From Dryocosmus kuriphilus (Eukaryota > Arthropoda > Insecta > Hymenoptera > Cynipidae), in the NCBI GenBank assembly GCA_038277395.1, contig CM076197.1, positions 98,787,942 to 98,851,941 on the forward strand: a stretch of DNA of 64,000 nt, given 5' to 3'. This document shows, piece by piece, positions 46,709-58,600 of the stretch. The notes under the pieces are model-generated. The model searched no databases and was not told the DNA's origin. It saw nothing but the letters and a program-made list of their open reading frames with translations. A program made the translations under genes and the position numbers. The stretch's first letter is position 1; every line of letters begins with the position of its first letter.

Positions 46709-47588
46709 ATTGAGAATAAATTGAGAATAAATAAAATACATAATTTTAAACAAATAAAATACATAATTTAAAAATAATAAATACTATAATTTTTACTACT
46801 CGGTATTTAAATAAAATTTAAACGTGAAAACATTTATTTACATGGTGTGATTCTCGAATTTAGGCCTTTTAAATTTTTCGGTGTTAACATAGCAAAAAAT
46901 TAAGTTATTTAAGAGAGACAGAGGAGAGATTGAAAATCCTCAATAATGTTTTAACGTCTGGGATGAATTATATAGAAGAAAAATAACAACGCTTCCACTT
47001 GGTCTGGAAGTGTTTTTATTTTTTTTTCTATATAAGTTATTTAAGGAGTTCCTTTCGCAAAATAAAAAACCGCATTTCTAACTTATTTTGAAAAATATTG
47101 TAGACAAAATGTATGCCTGTGTTCAGAAAAAGATTTAGCATTGCTTATCGGACTTTTTTTAAGAAAATAAGTTTCGAGAAATTCGAGTTTTTGTATAGTA
47201 GCTTATGAGGTAACGTTATTTTCAAGGATACGGATAAGATGTAGAATCACTTATAAACCAGATTCGTAAATAAAAAACGAAGGAAAAGTACTTTGAACAT
47301 CGAACTTTACAATTACATCAACAAAATAGTAGGTTACCGGACTTTCAGAAAAGATATTCCATGTGGAATATGTATAATCCACCTCAAAATCGCACTAAAC
47401 AGCAAGTACCGTAAGAACTGCAACGTCGCACTCGATCAGAATAGTGTTCATGCATGTCAATTACGTTTCGTACAATTAATACAAGTTAATTTTAACTTAT
47501 ATAGTAACTTGAAAAGTCAATAAATGTTATTCGGGTGGGTTCCTCAAACAGGCACCCAAAAAATCCGGACCTGAGCGAAAGAACCTCC

Positions 47589-48030
47589 TTAAGTTGTAGC
47601 AAGCTTTGCCAGTTTCTTTTGCTCCAAGTTAGTCTTCTTTAGGTCAGCAATTTTCACTTTAGCAAATTGTCGCATTCTCTTTTCCAAGTAATACTGAATT
47701 AAATAGGCTAACACGTCGTTAGCTTGATCGAGGCAAGGAAAATCAAATTTTCTTTAGTCACATCGTTAACAACTGAACTAAATACATTGCTGCGATTGCA
47801 ATTTTTCTCAAAGGAGTGTTTTATTTTTTTTTTCAAGAAATTAAAAATTCGATAGTTAGGATGACGAAGGAGCTGGTCATCAACATACGCTATTATTTTA
47901 GCAACTGGATGATTTTGGAAGCTTTGGAAGCTTGCTATAACTGAAGTAACATAATTTTTCGCTATGTTAATAACGACAAATTTAAAAAGCTTAAGTTCAC
48001 GAATTACACCATGTAAATAAATATTTTCAT
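47589..48030 (-). pseudogene. Decayed coding remnant inside the long-TIR element
   Basis: Read on the minus strand, a frame without ATG from about 48030 encodes HGVIRELKLFKFVVINIAKN and later VAKIIAYVDDQLLRHPNY. After a likely +/-1 frameshift near 47730 it continues as LDQANDVLAYLIQYYLEKRM and ends KKLAKLATT at a stop (47589-47591). The lysine-rich, helix-prone C-terminus and its central position suggest the tail of the element's own transposase or accessory protein, but I recognise no family. Part of the frame extends into the right TIR arm. It is not functional as read. Confidence 0.45.
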
Positions 48031-48683
48031 ATTTAAATTTTATTTAAATGCCGCTTATTAAAAGTTATAGTATTTATTTGTTTAAAATTATGTATGTTAT
48101 TTATTTTCAATTTATTCTTAATAAAATATTTGTTTATCAGCACACTTTTTTATCTACAATTTTTATCAATATTTATTTACTCTCCAGATCCTATCTTTTA
48201 GAATGTAAATCGTAACAAATATCTGCATATTTGTAACAATTGATATTTATTATAACATAATTCATTTCTATAAACCTCTTCGTTTTCCAATGATTTTAAA
48301 AAGAAACAAAATACATTATTTTTTATCTTTAAAATGAAATATATTTTTACAATTTCTTTAAATTAAACGTTAATTTGATTAATCCTTATAGATGTCCATA
48401 AGAATAAAATTCCATTGCAATTTACTACGTTCTTAGTTTACGATATTTACATATATCAATGCTAAAAATTGCAAGTTCACTTTGTACAATATTACTATTG
48501 GTATTCTGTTTTCCTAATTTTTCATCAGTAGTTGTTACTTTATTGGATACTTGAAATACTAAAAGAAATATTTTTCTGAGATAAACATATGCAAAAAACG
48601 TGTTTTGACAATTAAAATAAATGAAATTTGTATTTTTGCCCATTCATTTCAATGATTGTCGGACTAAAAGTACAGACAGCGCC

Positions 48684-49681
48684 GCCACTTGGCGGCAGTC
48701 AACATTTCCATTTCCAGCTCTGACTACCACCCCCCTGAATTTTACCGATAGGTATTTTTAAAAACTTCCACGTAACCTTAAATTGTCGAATGTTGATGTT
48801 AATTTATTACGCTTGGAACTGCATCATCTCTAATACTTAGGTGTAGCATAATGTAAAATTAATAGAATCGGGTGAAAAGTGTGTGGTAAATTCTTTTTCC
48901 TTTACTTTAAAAAATGATTTCGAAATGCAGCTCATATCAACTTTATTTCTTGCTAAAAAAATTGTATTATACTTTTCAAGTTAATTTTTCCAACATAAAA
49001 ATCGAGATACATACTTTATACTTTAGTTTGTTCTTCAAAATTTTATATTAATAATATTTCTAATAATAATAATAATAACAACACAATATTTGTAAGCTAT
49101 TATATTACTTTAAAAGTTTTAAATTTTAAACTGAAAAATCATAAACAAAGTTGTATAAGTAGAACGCATATCACTGCAAAGAAAATAAAACCTATTTATT
49201 TTGTTTGAAACATATACACCTGTAATTATTGTTTTTTTTTTATAAAATCAATTATTTTATTAAAATTTGAGGATAATTGATTTCCATACTTAAACAGAAA
49301 TATAGAAGAAAAATGTTTGCGAAAATTAAAATTGAAAGGTATTCAAATTTTTTTATGTTAATTAAAAAAAAAAGTTTTGTCATAGACTTAATTGAAATTA
49401 AACATCTTCGAGAAGATATAGAACGGGTTTCAGGCAAGAAGATTCCACTGCTTTATTCTTCATTTTGTAAAAAAAAATATCTTCTGATTTAGGACTCAAA
49501 AAATGCCCCTTCATTCTTTTGTGCATAAACTTCCTTATGTACGTAAATAATTCCACTCTTCTTTCTTTCAAAAATTTTATAAATCACTCACTTATGCATT
49601 ATGTTCATTTTTCATAAATTCCGCCAAATTTCGATCGAGATTGTGAGCTTATGTTGCACATTAAAGTACATATTTTACACA
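48684..49681. other. AT-rich DNA, no gene seen
   Basis: Just outside the TIR end lies GCCGCCACTTGGCGGC, a short hairpin. A (TAA)n-like run occurs near 49061-49080. No gene is supported. Confidence 0.5.
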
Positions 49682-49939
49682 TTATGTAGGAAAAAGTTTT
49701 CGGTTTTGCAGGTCCAAATTACTGAGTTGTCAAAACATTTTTAAAAGAAAACATCAATATAATTCAGAATCATTGGCAACGTTTCGGACCAGGTGTGGTC
49801 CCTTTTCAAGCCTATAAACCAAAGATGGAAATTTTATAATATATAAAAATAAAACAGACAAATATAATCTCAACTATGTTGGAGTACATAAATAATAATA
49901 AATAAAAAAGTTAATACCTATTAACATCTGTATTAGACG
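49682..49939 (-). repeat. PLE-1 left terminal repeat (pLTR)
   Basis: Reverse complement of 52493-52751 with few differences and small indels. It contains the hammerhead-like motif in minus orientation at 49774-49812. Confidence 0.8.
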
Positions 49940-49947
49940 TATTAGAG

Positions 49948-51929
49948 TTCTTAGACAAAACTTTAACTTAGACACTCCTGAGTCATGGTTCAAAAATTTA
50001 ACAGATTACAACATTCCCAAGGAAGTAATTAAAATTGTTTCTCTAGGACCTGGTTTTTCTTTAAAATTTTGCAACAAAATACATTTTCCTTTACATGATT
50101 TCATTTCCTCTATTGAATTTGGAATTTGGGGTTTACCTTTAGATAAATAAAATGATATTAGAGTCCAATGTTCGCAAACAATCCTTAATTTCTTAAATTC
50201 CCCCTTTTTTATTAAACAAAAATTTCAAGACACTTTAGATTTAAATCCTGAAATTAATTTCATTAAAGAACATGCAGATCTTATTTTTTTAAAAGCAGAC
50301 AAAGGCAATGCTACTGTTGCCATGAAAAGATCTGAATACAATAACAAAATGCTTAATCTCTTATCGGATTCTTCCAAATTTAAACAGGTACCTTTTGAAT
50401 ATACATCTACTATCGAAAAACGAATAATATCATAATTAAAAGATGGGATCAACATTCATATATTTCGTCTCAAACAGCTAAAGAATTTAAAGCCAATGCT
50501 ACCATCATCTCTAGAGCATATGGACTACCTAAAATCCATAAATCTGGTTATCCTCTTGGAATAATAGCCTCCACAATCAGTGGTCCTACCTCTAAATTAG
50601 AAAAATTTTTATCAAATATTCTAAACACAATTATAGTTAAATCTAAATTCCGAGTCAAAGACAGTTAGCAATTTGTTAATGAGATTAAATCTTTTAAAAT
50701 CCCTACACGACATTTTTTAGTTTCCTTAGACGTTGATAATTTATTTCCTTCAATTCCTATTAATTTAGCTTTACAATGTATCAAAAACAAATGGGATGAA
50801 ATTGCTCCTTTCACCCATTATTCCTAGGGAAGAATTTTTAAATTCTATTGAATTTTGCTTAAGATCTACCTATTTCAAATTTGACAATAAGAACCTTAAA
50901 CAAATGGAAGGAGTAGCCATGGGATTTCCTCTCTCACCTGTAGTTTCAGATATCGTCATGAATGCTCTTGAAATTGACTGTCTTTCCAATTTAAATTTGA
51001 GGTTCCTTTTTATAAAAGCTATGTTGATGACATCTTTTTGATTATCCCAACTTGTAAATTAGACAAAGTTCTTGAATCTTTTAACTCTTTTGACTCTAAC
51101 TTAAAATTCACTTTTGAAAAAGAAATTAATAACACACTTAATTTCTTAGATATCTCAGTTATCAGAACCGATAATGGTTCAGTTCTTACTAATTGGTATC
51201 ACAAGCCTACTTGGTCTGGCAGATATTTGCATTTTTTCTCACAACATCCTTGGTCCCAGAAAAAAGGAATGATTTTTGGGCTCATTGATAGAGAAATTAA
51301 ACTTTCATCGTTTAATTTCAGATCACAAAACATCATTTTGATTAAAAAGGTTTTAACAGATAATGGATACCCCATGAATCTCATTATTAGACTAATTGAA
51401 AGCCGTATTAATGCTATATAAAATCAATCCACTAATAAATCATCTGATAATCGAAAACAAAATTTCAGTTATTCCATAAATTTCAGGCATAACAGATAAA
51501 CTCACCAATATTTTAAAACAAAATTATATTAAAGTCATTTTCAGACCAATTACATAGAATTCCTTTTTATTTAATTCTCTGAAAGATAAATTGGACATTT
51601 TCAAAAAGAGGAATGTAGTTTATAAATTAAATTGTTCTAATTGTGATTGTTGCTATATTGGACATACTGGCAGACCTCTGAAATATAGGGTTAAGGAACA
51701 TAAACATCGAAATTTTAATGTTGACAACATGACGGCTCTTGAAAAGCACAGAATTGAGACTCGACATGATTTTGATTCCACACACCCTAAAATTCTAGCA
51801 GTTGACAATAATTTATACAAAAGTTTAACTACTGAATATTTTTTTATCAAAAAAGAAAGAAAGTCAGTTAACCTTAGATTTGAGAATTCTAAATTACCAA
51901 ATTTTTACAATTCCTTATGTAACTTGTAA
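49948..51929 (+). pseudogene. PLE-1 polyprotein (RT + GIY-YIG), broken
   Basis: The N-terminal PLE part reads EVIKIVSLGPGFSL, with an in-frame stop at 50147. KADKGNATVAM is at ~50293, then a stop and frameshift near 50433. RT motifs follow: AYGLPKIHK (~50518), SLDVDNLFPSIP (~50725), EGVAMGFPLSPVVSDIV and, after another frameshift, YVDD (51020-51031). The conserved PLRPI stretch is damaged (YPLGIIAS). TNWYHKPTWSGRYLHFFSQH is a typical PLE thumb-side motif. After ~170 bp of broken sequence, the C-terminal GIY-YIG endonuclease (51591-51929) reads VVYKLNCSNCDCCYIGHTGR, close to family form. Multiple stops and shifts mean it is inactive. In intact PLEs the RT primes at nicked or telomeric DNA and the GIY-YIG domain cuts target DNA. 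Confidence 0.88.
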
Positions 51930-52492
51930 TTCCATTTTCTTCACTTTCTACAAAATTAAAATTTCTTTATAAACACTTTGATTTCATATTTACCACCCTT
52001 TTCATTGCCATGGTTAGTTTCAATTTTCGTCACTTTCAAGAACACTCATACATATATACATGGTTTCTGCCTTTTGTACTTTAGAACGCATTTGTCACTC
52101 AAAATGTTTTCTCTTTATCTTTCCTTTATATTTTCTAAGAAAAGTTGTCTTTAAAATGTGATGTACATGATGGTGCTTAAACAAGGAAAATGTTTCAATC
52201 TCGAATGACGTCCACCTCTTTAAAATTGAGTAAGTTTCTTCTTTTTGCTGTTTACCTATACCTGTAACATAACCTCTTACATTCCAAGTTTTTAACTCAC
52301 AGTTTATAATTCTTTTTACAGTTATCTTGACATTATCTTTGTATAATGTTAAAATACAATGTTATTATGGATTATTCATCTTCGATTTCATAAAGTTCTC
52401 GATGAATAGACATTATTCTAGTATTGGAATGTTTTACCTAGTCTTGAATGGATCTTTATGTGAACAATTATTTCTAAATTATTTTCGTAATT

Positions 52493-52751
52493 CGTCTAAT
52501 ACAGATGTTAATAGGTAATAACTTTCCTTATTTATTATTATTTATGTACTCCAACATAGTTGAGATTATATTTGTCCGTTTTATTTTTATATATTATAAA
52601 ATTTCCTTCTTTGGTTTATAGGCTTGAAAAGGGACCACACCTGGTCCGAAACGTTGCCAATGATTCTGAATTATATTGATGTTTTTTTTTAAAAATGTTT
52701 TGACCACTCACTAATTTGGACCTGCAAAACCGAAAACTTTTTCCTACATTA
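52493..52751 (+). repeat. PLE-1 right terminal repeat (pLTR)
   Basis: Inverted copy of the left arm. It contains the hammerhead-like motif in plus orientation (52622-52657). Confidence 0.8.
52622..52657 (+). ncRNA. Hammerhead-ribozyme-like motif in PLE-1
   Basis: GCTTGAAAAGGGACC, ACACCT and GGTCCGAAACGTTGCC give a stem-II-like hairpin GGGACC/GGTCC followed by GAAAC. The CUGANGA core appears as TTGAAAA, which departs from consensus, so cleavage activity is doubtful. Hammerhead motifs in PLE pLTRs are an established property of the group. Confidence 0.5.
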
Positions 52752-53029
52752 TCGTAAGGTCGAGAATCATGATACAATGGAATTTTACACATTATATTTA
52801 AAAAACGTGTTTAGCCAGAACTTTAAGTTAAATTAGGTTTAACAGGTCCTGCAAAGCAATGGAAAAAATTATTTCAATAATTTACGATAATATTATTTTC
52901 AAAATATGACTCTGACGAGTCTGACCAGAATTTACGATGGGTGATCGACACTGACGGTCAATGACGGTGAGGCTCTTGTCACTACCCATCTCTACCTAAA
53001 GTAGCCTATTTTCAGGCTTTTTTTATTCC
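52752..53029. other. AT-rich DNA, no gene seen
   Basis: No recognised feature. Confidence 0.5.
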
Positions 53030-53800
53030 AACTTGCAACAATAAATTTTTTTGGAAATATCTCGTATCTCATGCCTTCTACGTTAAAGTTTGACAGGTAA
53101 AAATTCAAGTACGTAAAATTATGTGTAAAAGTATAAAAATAATCTGTTAATTCAATCAGTAAAGCATGTACGACCATCAGAAATTACGCCATTGATAATA
53201 TTTGACTTTATTCATTGAAAATTTCGGAAAAGTGTTTTAAAAAATGGAATTTCTGAAAGATTTTTTTAAAACTTGTTAACATATGTAAATATTAAAACAA
53301 CCTAGGGACTATAATACTATCGGAAGTTGACAGAGATTGGATTACGCCTACAAAGAATACTAATAAAAAAAGTACCGAGCAATCTGACGTCCGAAAGAAA
53401 AATGTAATTAATTTATTTCTATTATATTTAGGTAACTTGACCAGAAAATACTAAAATTGCTTATATTCTCAGTTAATTTGACTGTTTTTCTAGTTAATTT
53501 CACAAAGTTTTACTATAGTAATCTTCCTGTCTTACAATCTGTTTTGATGTATGGATCCTCAGCATAAAAAATCGTTTGAAATAAGCACAAACTTAAAATA
53601 TTCCATTTTAAAAAAATCAATATTTTTTCATCAATTTCAACGAAAATAAGAGAACTGGTGTAATTTCTGACGGTCTAGTCTGCTTTATTATTTGATCCAG
53701 AAGATTATTTTTATAATTTTACGTACTTCAGTTTTCCCCTGCAAAACTTTCGCGTAGAATGCATCGGAGATGTACTATCAAAAAACTTTTTTTTGTGTCC
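53030..53800. repeat. Diverged inverted repeat (~190-bp arms)
   Basis: 53035-53200 (with CAAGTACGTAAAATTATG, AAAAATAATCTGTT and CATCAGAAATTACGCCA) resembles the reverse complement of 53640-53800 (GGTGTAATTTCTGACGG, GATTATTTTTATAATTTTAC, GTACTTCAG). The loop of ~440 bp is AT-rich. This is an old fold-back or TIR element. Confidence 0.5.
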
Positions 53801-53829
53801 CTATTTAAAAATTAAGGGTTTAAACCAAT

Positions 53830-56570
53830 AATATTGTGTTGTTTTATTATTTTCAGCTTAGTGTACATAATGACTGAACTAAATAATTTTGTTGCAAGCA
53901 GACGCGATTTACTATTATGTGTCCCAAAAACGCCATTCTCTGACCCAGACTTAACTCTCCATCACAGGCTTTACCCCCCCATATCGCTATCAAAGATGTT
54001 TACACATGAAAACTGAATATTCTCAGGCTCTCATAATCAACCGTGCAAGATACTTCGAAGTCCGCTATTTGGAGATTCGCGAAGCTGGAATGAATTTCTA
54101 GAGAATGCTCTTAAATTATTGCCCTCAGAGCAAATAGAGTTTGTCGACCGGGTCTTTGCCTGGGTTACGTACGTCGGGCAATAATTATGTCGGTGTGTCG
54201 GTGGTGGGAGGCGCGACTCAGTCCGCGGTACCCAAAAGGGGATGAATCGGGTAAAGGGATAGGGGTGTTAGGGTACGTTTTAATCACAGGAGACCCGGAT
54301 AGGCTCGGGCTGTCCCGAGCGTGTAGTTTAAGCGTTCCTCGACTTTGGGAATACGAATTGAGAGATAAAACGAGAAAGTTGTGCCACGCTTGTTCATTCT
54401 CTCATAGTCTATCTCCCCCTTCTGACACCCTACCTCCCCCACCAAAAGCCACCCTTTCACCTTTCTCCTTCACCCTTTATGCTTTCCCTAACTTTCTCTC
54501 TCTCTCTCTCTCTCTCTCTCGCACTATGATCGCGCGACCCCTCCAATTTTCTTCAGAGTTCAGCTATGCGAACTACATTATGGAATAATTGTGCGCCGGT
54601 CGTTATTCCACCGTCTGTTTCCGTTGGCTTGTTACTTTCTCGATGCTCTTACGCGTGCTCTTCATATTTTTGTTTTTATTCACTAAACGCATCAAACTAA
54701 TTTTGTCCGTCAGTTTCCCCGGGTGACAATATCAAAACCCCCCCAAAAAAGTAAAAAGTGTCATGTGCGGCAAACTATAGTACCTTGGTCTTACATATTT
54801 TGATCGGCTGAAGATGAATCCGGAAGCGAAATCTTTCTACGACTCTTCCTAACTAATTTCTTCCATCTAATTCTTTCCATTTTTTAAGATTTCTAAATTT
54901 GCTCAAGCTTTTACCTTAATTCGCCGTAAAGAATTCACAGGATGGACTAGCCGAGGGGTTGATTTTATTCCCCCGAATTGAAAAACCTGGTTGAATAATA
55001 TGTGTCGTAATGAGTTAGGGGGTCGTTGGGGGGTAGAGTAGGGGCACTTGGTTCGTGGATCGACGGGTGAGAGAGACCTTTCCATGTTATAATGAAAACC
55101 GTCGGGGTCAGGTTGCGAACGGTGAAATAACCGGGAAACGCCACTTTAAACGTGCAATTGCATCGCCAGGAATCAGACCTATTCCTTTCGAGTCGCTCCC
55201 CGTTCACCCGCCACTCACTCCCCGAACCCTTCGAGATTGCTGAGCTATTCTCGCGACTGAATGTTTCATTAAGGCCACCCGGTATTGCTCTTAGATAACT
55301 CTACGAGGGGTAAATGAAATTTCCGCCATCTCCGATATCGCGCTCCACCCGAACCTCTCCCCTTCATACCTAACAACCCCCTCACCCCTTACCCCTCCTG
55401 GGCAACCAGAAATCCAGCTTTAATCAGAGACCATGCCGCGTCCGACGGAAATATTAGACGAATTCGAAGTTCTTCCTCTTGGCTCCTCTGGACTGTTACT
55501 CTCTTACTGTGGTGTTCGATGTTCCAAGGGATGGGGGTAGTTTGGAAAGAGGAAGACGTGGCGAAGCGAGAGAAGGAAAAGATGAACTTGTATGTTGGGA
55601 CAAAGTATTTCTTAAGTTTATATTCAATTTTTTCATGGGGCGAGATAATTAATGCTCTTTTCCAATTGAGGATTGGTATAGACAATTTTTTTAATACCAG
55701 GAGTAGGTTTCAGGTTACAACATAAAAGGCTTTTTTAAGTGAACCAGTTTTCTCTGGAAGAAGAACTTTAAATCATCGAGAATTTTGCATTCTCACTATA
55801 GATGCGAAAGCTAAATAAAAATGCACAACTACACGCCTCGGCATCTGTACTTGTCACGATCTTGCATGGGTCGTCATCCGTCAAATTTTTCCATGGAGGA
55901 CATTCGTTTTACCCTTTAGAAAGAAGAACTGGGCTCGACTCGAATGCCTGATATGTTGGGGTAGTTACAAGGCTATAACGTACATCCTACAGAGACGCGT
56001 TATCCAAACAAGTGTGTGTATTCTCGCGCAAGAAGGGTTATAGAGGGTTTATGTGTGGCCTAGATCGGGACGAACTTGAATGCTCGAATGTCAGAAATGG
56101 CGAATCCTCATTTGCCGTTTCTGCGAGCACACATGTAGGTATATATACATCGAGTAAGATAGAGGAAGAGAGAGAGGAAGATCGAAATATGTAAAGAGAG
56201 AAGGAGAAAGAGATCTAGGGGTGGAGAGAGGAAAACGACATAGGAGCAAGGGAAGAGTAAGAGAGGGAGTCAGTGTGTCTGCTCGGGTGCTGTCTGCCTG
56301 CTCATTCCGCGATCTTCAATTAATGAAACTCGGGTGCAGTCGCGTCGCATGTCAAATAAATATGTCTCCTACCCCTTCCGGTTTACCTCGTCTGGTTCTC
56401 TTCTTCCCACTGGTACCCACAACCCTGCCACGGAAGCAACCCCTGCAAAATCCCCGCGTTATGTTACGTCTTCCTACCCCCATATCTTTCGACGACATCC
56501 TCATGGATGACTTGTCCGACTCTTGACTCAAAAATTTCAAGTCTCTATTCCCTATTTCAAGTTTATGAGA
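53830..56570. other. Unique, GC-richer island without a proven gene
   Basis: Balanced composition, no internal repeats except a (CT)n run at 54494-54521 and purine-rich AGAGAGAGG stretches at 56150-56260. Many overlapping frames on both strands (for example 54187-54588 plus, 101 codons at 56221-56526) lack recognisable domains. Pyrimidine- and purine-rich tracts of this kind are common near insect promoters and regulatory DNA, but nothing here proves a gene. Confidence 0.4.
54494..54521. repeat. (CT)n microsatellite
   Basis: About 14 CT repeats ending before CGCACTATGATCGCGCG. On the minus strand it is a GAGA-type tract. Confidence 0.9.
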
Positions 56571-56589
56571 CTACTGGTTCTAACGAATG

Positions 56590-57560
56590 ATGGAATGTTG
56601 CTGGGACAGCAATTTTTTTGCTACCCCAGCAAAACTTATTTGTTGCTATAGAGCATACAAATTTCTTTGCTGTAAGGACAAATTTAAATTGCTACTATGA
56701 TTTTGCTAGCACAACAAATCTTTCTTGCTGTCATTAGCAGTCCCAGTTTGCAGCAATATGAATCAGCAAAGTATGTCTTGCAACGTTTACAAATGCAAAT
56801 TTGCTATAACAGTCACTTTCGATTGCTAAATCTACGGGAGGCACTACAGTGGGCACGGGGACATGAGTCGCCTTTAGGACATCCTGAAGACGTCCCTATA
56901 GGACTTCTATGTCCGTCTTAATGTTTCTTTTAAACGTCGCATGTCATAAAAACGTCTTTAGGACACGGGATGTTCAACACAAAAACACAAAACTTAAAAT
57001 CAAATTTTACCTTGAAAAGTTCGAACTAACTCTTCTGATCCGCACCAGCGAATCAGTAGAGATTCTATGGTCTCCTGCGTCTCATCAGCCATCACTGTCA
57101 CTTTTGAAACACTTTTGAAAATACACTACCTACACGATCTGCACCGTTATATCCTAGTTATATTACGCTGTGATCTGTATCACGCATGGCGTCCGTTCAC
57201 ATTGATTTACACGACCTCACATCCTCATACTTGTGCTCATTACACACGCGTCCATTGCCGCCATATTGGTCATATTGGCGCCAATTGTAAGCATTCGTTT
57301 GTTGGCCGAGCAAACCAATCAGCTGCGGCAGCAAGTTTCTACGCACAGCAATACGAATTAGTAATGAGAGCAAGTTTCCTTGCAACCCCAGCAATTTATA
57401 TTAACTAATTTTTTTTGGCATTACAACTACATGAAATTTTCTGCGACAGCAGTGAATTTGCTGTGTTAGCTAGTCGTATTGTTGTGAATACAAAATAATG
57501 TTTAGCAACACGAAAATTGCTGGGCTAGCTGAACCATTTTTCTCCGTGTCCTCTGGTTGA
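56590..57560. mobile_element. GCTGGGACAGCAA-word element (composite)
   Basis: Both flanks (56590-56840 and 57410-57560) carry words such as TTGCTGGGACAGCAATTTTT, TTTGCTACCCCAGCAAAAC and AAATTGCTGGGCTAGCTG in both orientations, and the right end is AACCATTTTTCTCCGTGTC. The centre includes GACGTCC/AAAACGTCTTTAGGAC words (56874-56965) like those at 3926-4235, and some less repetitive DNA (57000-57320). It is probably one word-type element nested in or beside another. The 113-codon frame at 57067-57408 has no recognised domain. Confidence 0.5.
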
Positions 57561-58600
57561 TACAATTCCTATCCATCCTCTTCATAATCAGCATATCCTC
57601 GTTTCTCAATATATTCATAACTCGCCTTTATCCCTACGATTGTCCATGAGCAAGCTATTATCAGACGACTCTTCCAAATGCGACCCTTCTTTTCATCTGA
57701 AAATCCGCGCATACGATCTTTCCGGGAAATGAGAAAGATAATGAAGGAGCGTGAGGTAAAATAAAATGTAAACATGGCTAAGGGAAGAGAAAGAGAAGGG
57801 CTTTATTTAAAAAAAAAAAAGAAAAAGAAGACAGAGAAGGAAGGGAAAAATGTGATGAGAAGAGATGCAAGGAGGACGAAAGAACGCATCGACCAATAGT
57901 GCCTAAGGCAAGCCTAAGAGCCGACCACTTATCTGTAGTCGAGCAACATCAGAGAAGCTCTTCGTTCGTTGACAGCAAAAGAAGTGCCTGGTGTGAGAAG
58001 GACGCCGAACGAAAGTGGAGTACGCGAGATACGAGAGGGATGGTTGATGCTGGCTGTGGTGGTGGGTCGAGGAAGGCAAATGATACCTCCTTAGGCAATT
58101 TTAATTTTGCAGAAATCACTGTTGGGCTAATAAGAATAAAGAGATCTCTCGCCGCGGCGAGCTCGACCAGCCGGAGTCGAGATATACAACGTCAGCCACC
58201 AGCGACATTAGAAACTCTGCTCTGGTAGCAGAAAGTACCAGACGACGGTGTTTCTCAACATGCCTGGTTTTTACCCCCCCCCCCCCCCCCCCCCCTTTAT
58301 CCAATGAAACCACAGAGACGCCCTTCTTTCACCTTTTTGCACTGACTCTTTTTCCTTTTAATTCCTTTCTGAGGACCAGAAACGCTCTCGCAGAAAAATA
58401 TTAATCAGAATCCCCTCGCCCATCGTGTCTACTGGTTCATTCATGCCCCAAGATGTATCTGCTCTCGAGATCGTCCACCAAATTCATTAGGTGTAACGAG
58501 TCCAACCAAATTTGCTTTGTAGACCTTGTTTGTGGGATTATTAGATTATATTTCGATTGTTTGATAGTATTTGATATTCAATTATACAAAAGAAATAGTC
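57561..58600. other. Unique, GC-richer DNA without a proven gene
   Basis: It includes an A/G-rich stretch (57776-57890) and a C tract at 58274-58295. Frames of 60-109 codons occur on both strands without recognised domains (for example 57899-58228 plus). Confidence 0.4.
58274..58295. repeat. Poly-C tract, 22 bases
   Basis: Uninterrupted C run. Length may be inexact because of homopolymer errors. Confidence 0.85.

Larger units (their letters stand above)
45355..48683. mobile_element. DNA-transposon-like element with ~750-bp TIRs
   Basis: The left arm (45355-45961 continued at 46709-46905) is the reverse complement of the right arm (47965-48683). Shared landmarks are CTGTACTTTTAGGCCGACAA, TTGCATATGTTTATCTCAG, AAGTATCCAATAAAGTAACA and CATTTATTTACATGGTGT. 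The left arm is split by a ~750-bp insertion (45962-46708). Between the arms lies a decayed coding remnant on the minus strand. Its ends share GCGCTG/CAGCGC with the neighbouring fold-back element, so the two may be related. No target duplication was resolved. Confidence 0.7.
49682..52751 (+). mobile_element. Penelope-like retroelement PLE-1 with inverted terminal repeats
   Basis: A decayed reverse transcriptase plus GIY-YIG coding region (+) lies between two ~258-bp terminal repeats in inverted orientation: 49682-49939 and 52493-52751. These are PLE pseudo-LTRs, which may be direct or inverted. They share GTAGGAAAAAGTTTTCGGTT, TATGTTGGAGTACATAAATA (in arm orientation) and a hammerhead-like motif. 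Total length is ~3.07 kb, usual for a PLE. The arms are far more alike than the coding region is intact. Confidence 0.85.

Noticed and set aside
47293..47523. 76-codon plus-strand frame inside the long-TIR element
   Set aside because: No recognised motif, and the minus-strand remnant nearby has a better claim as the element's coding sequence.
49682..52751. LTR retrotransposon
   Set aside because: The terminal repeats are inverted, no gag/protease/integrase/RNase H is seen, and the RT-plus-GIY-YIG order is that of Penelope-like elements.
54187..54588. 133-codon plus-strand frame
   Set aside because: Its second half is the (CT)n tract read as Ser-Leu repeats, and no domain is recognisable.
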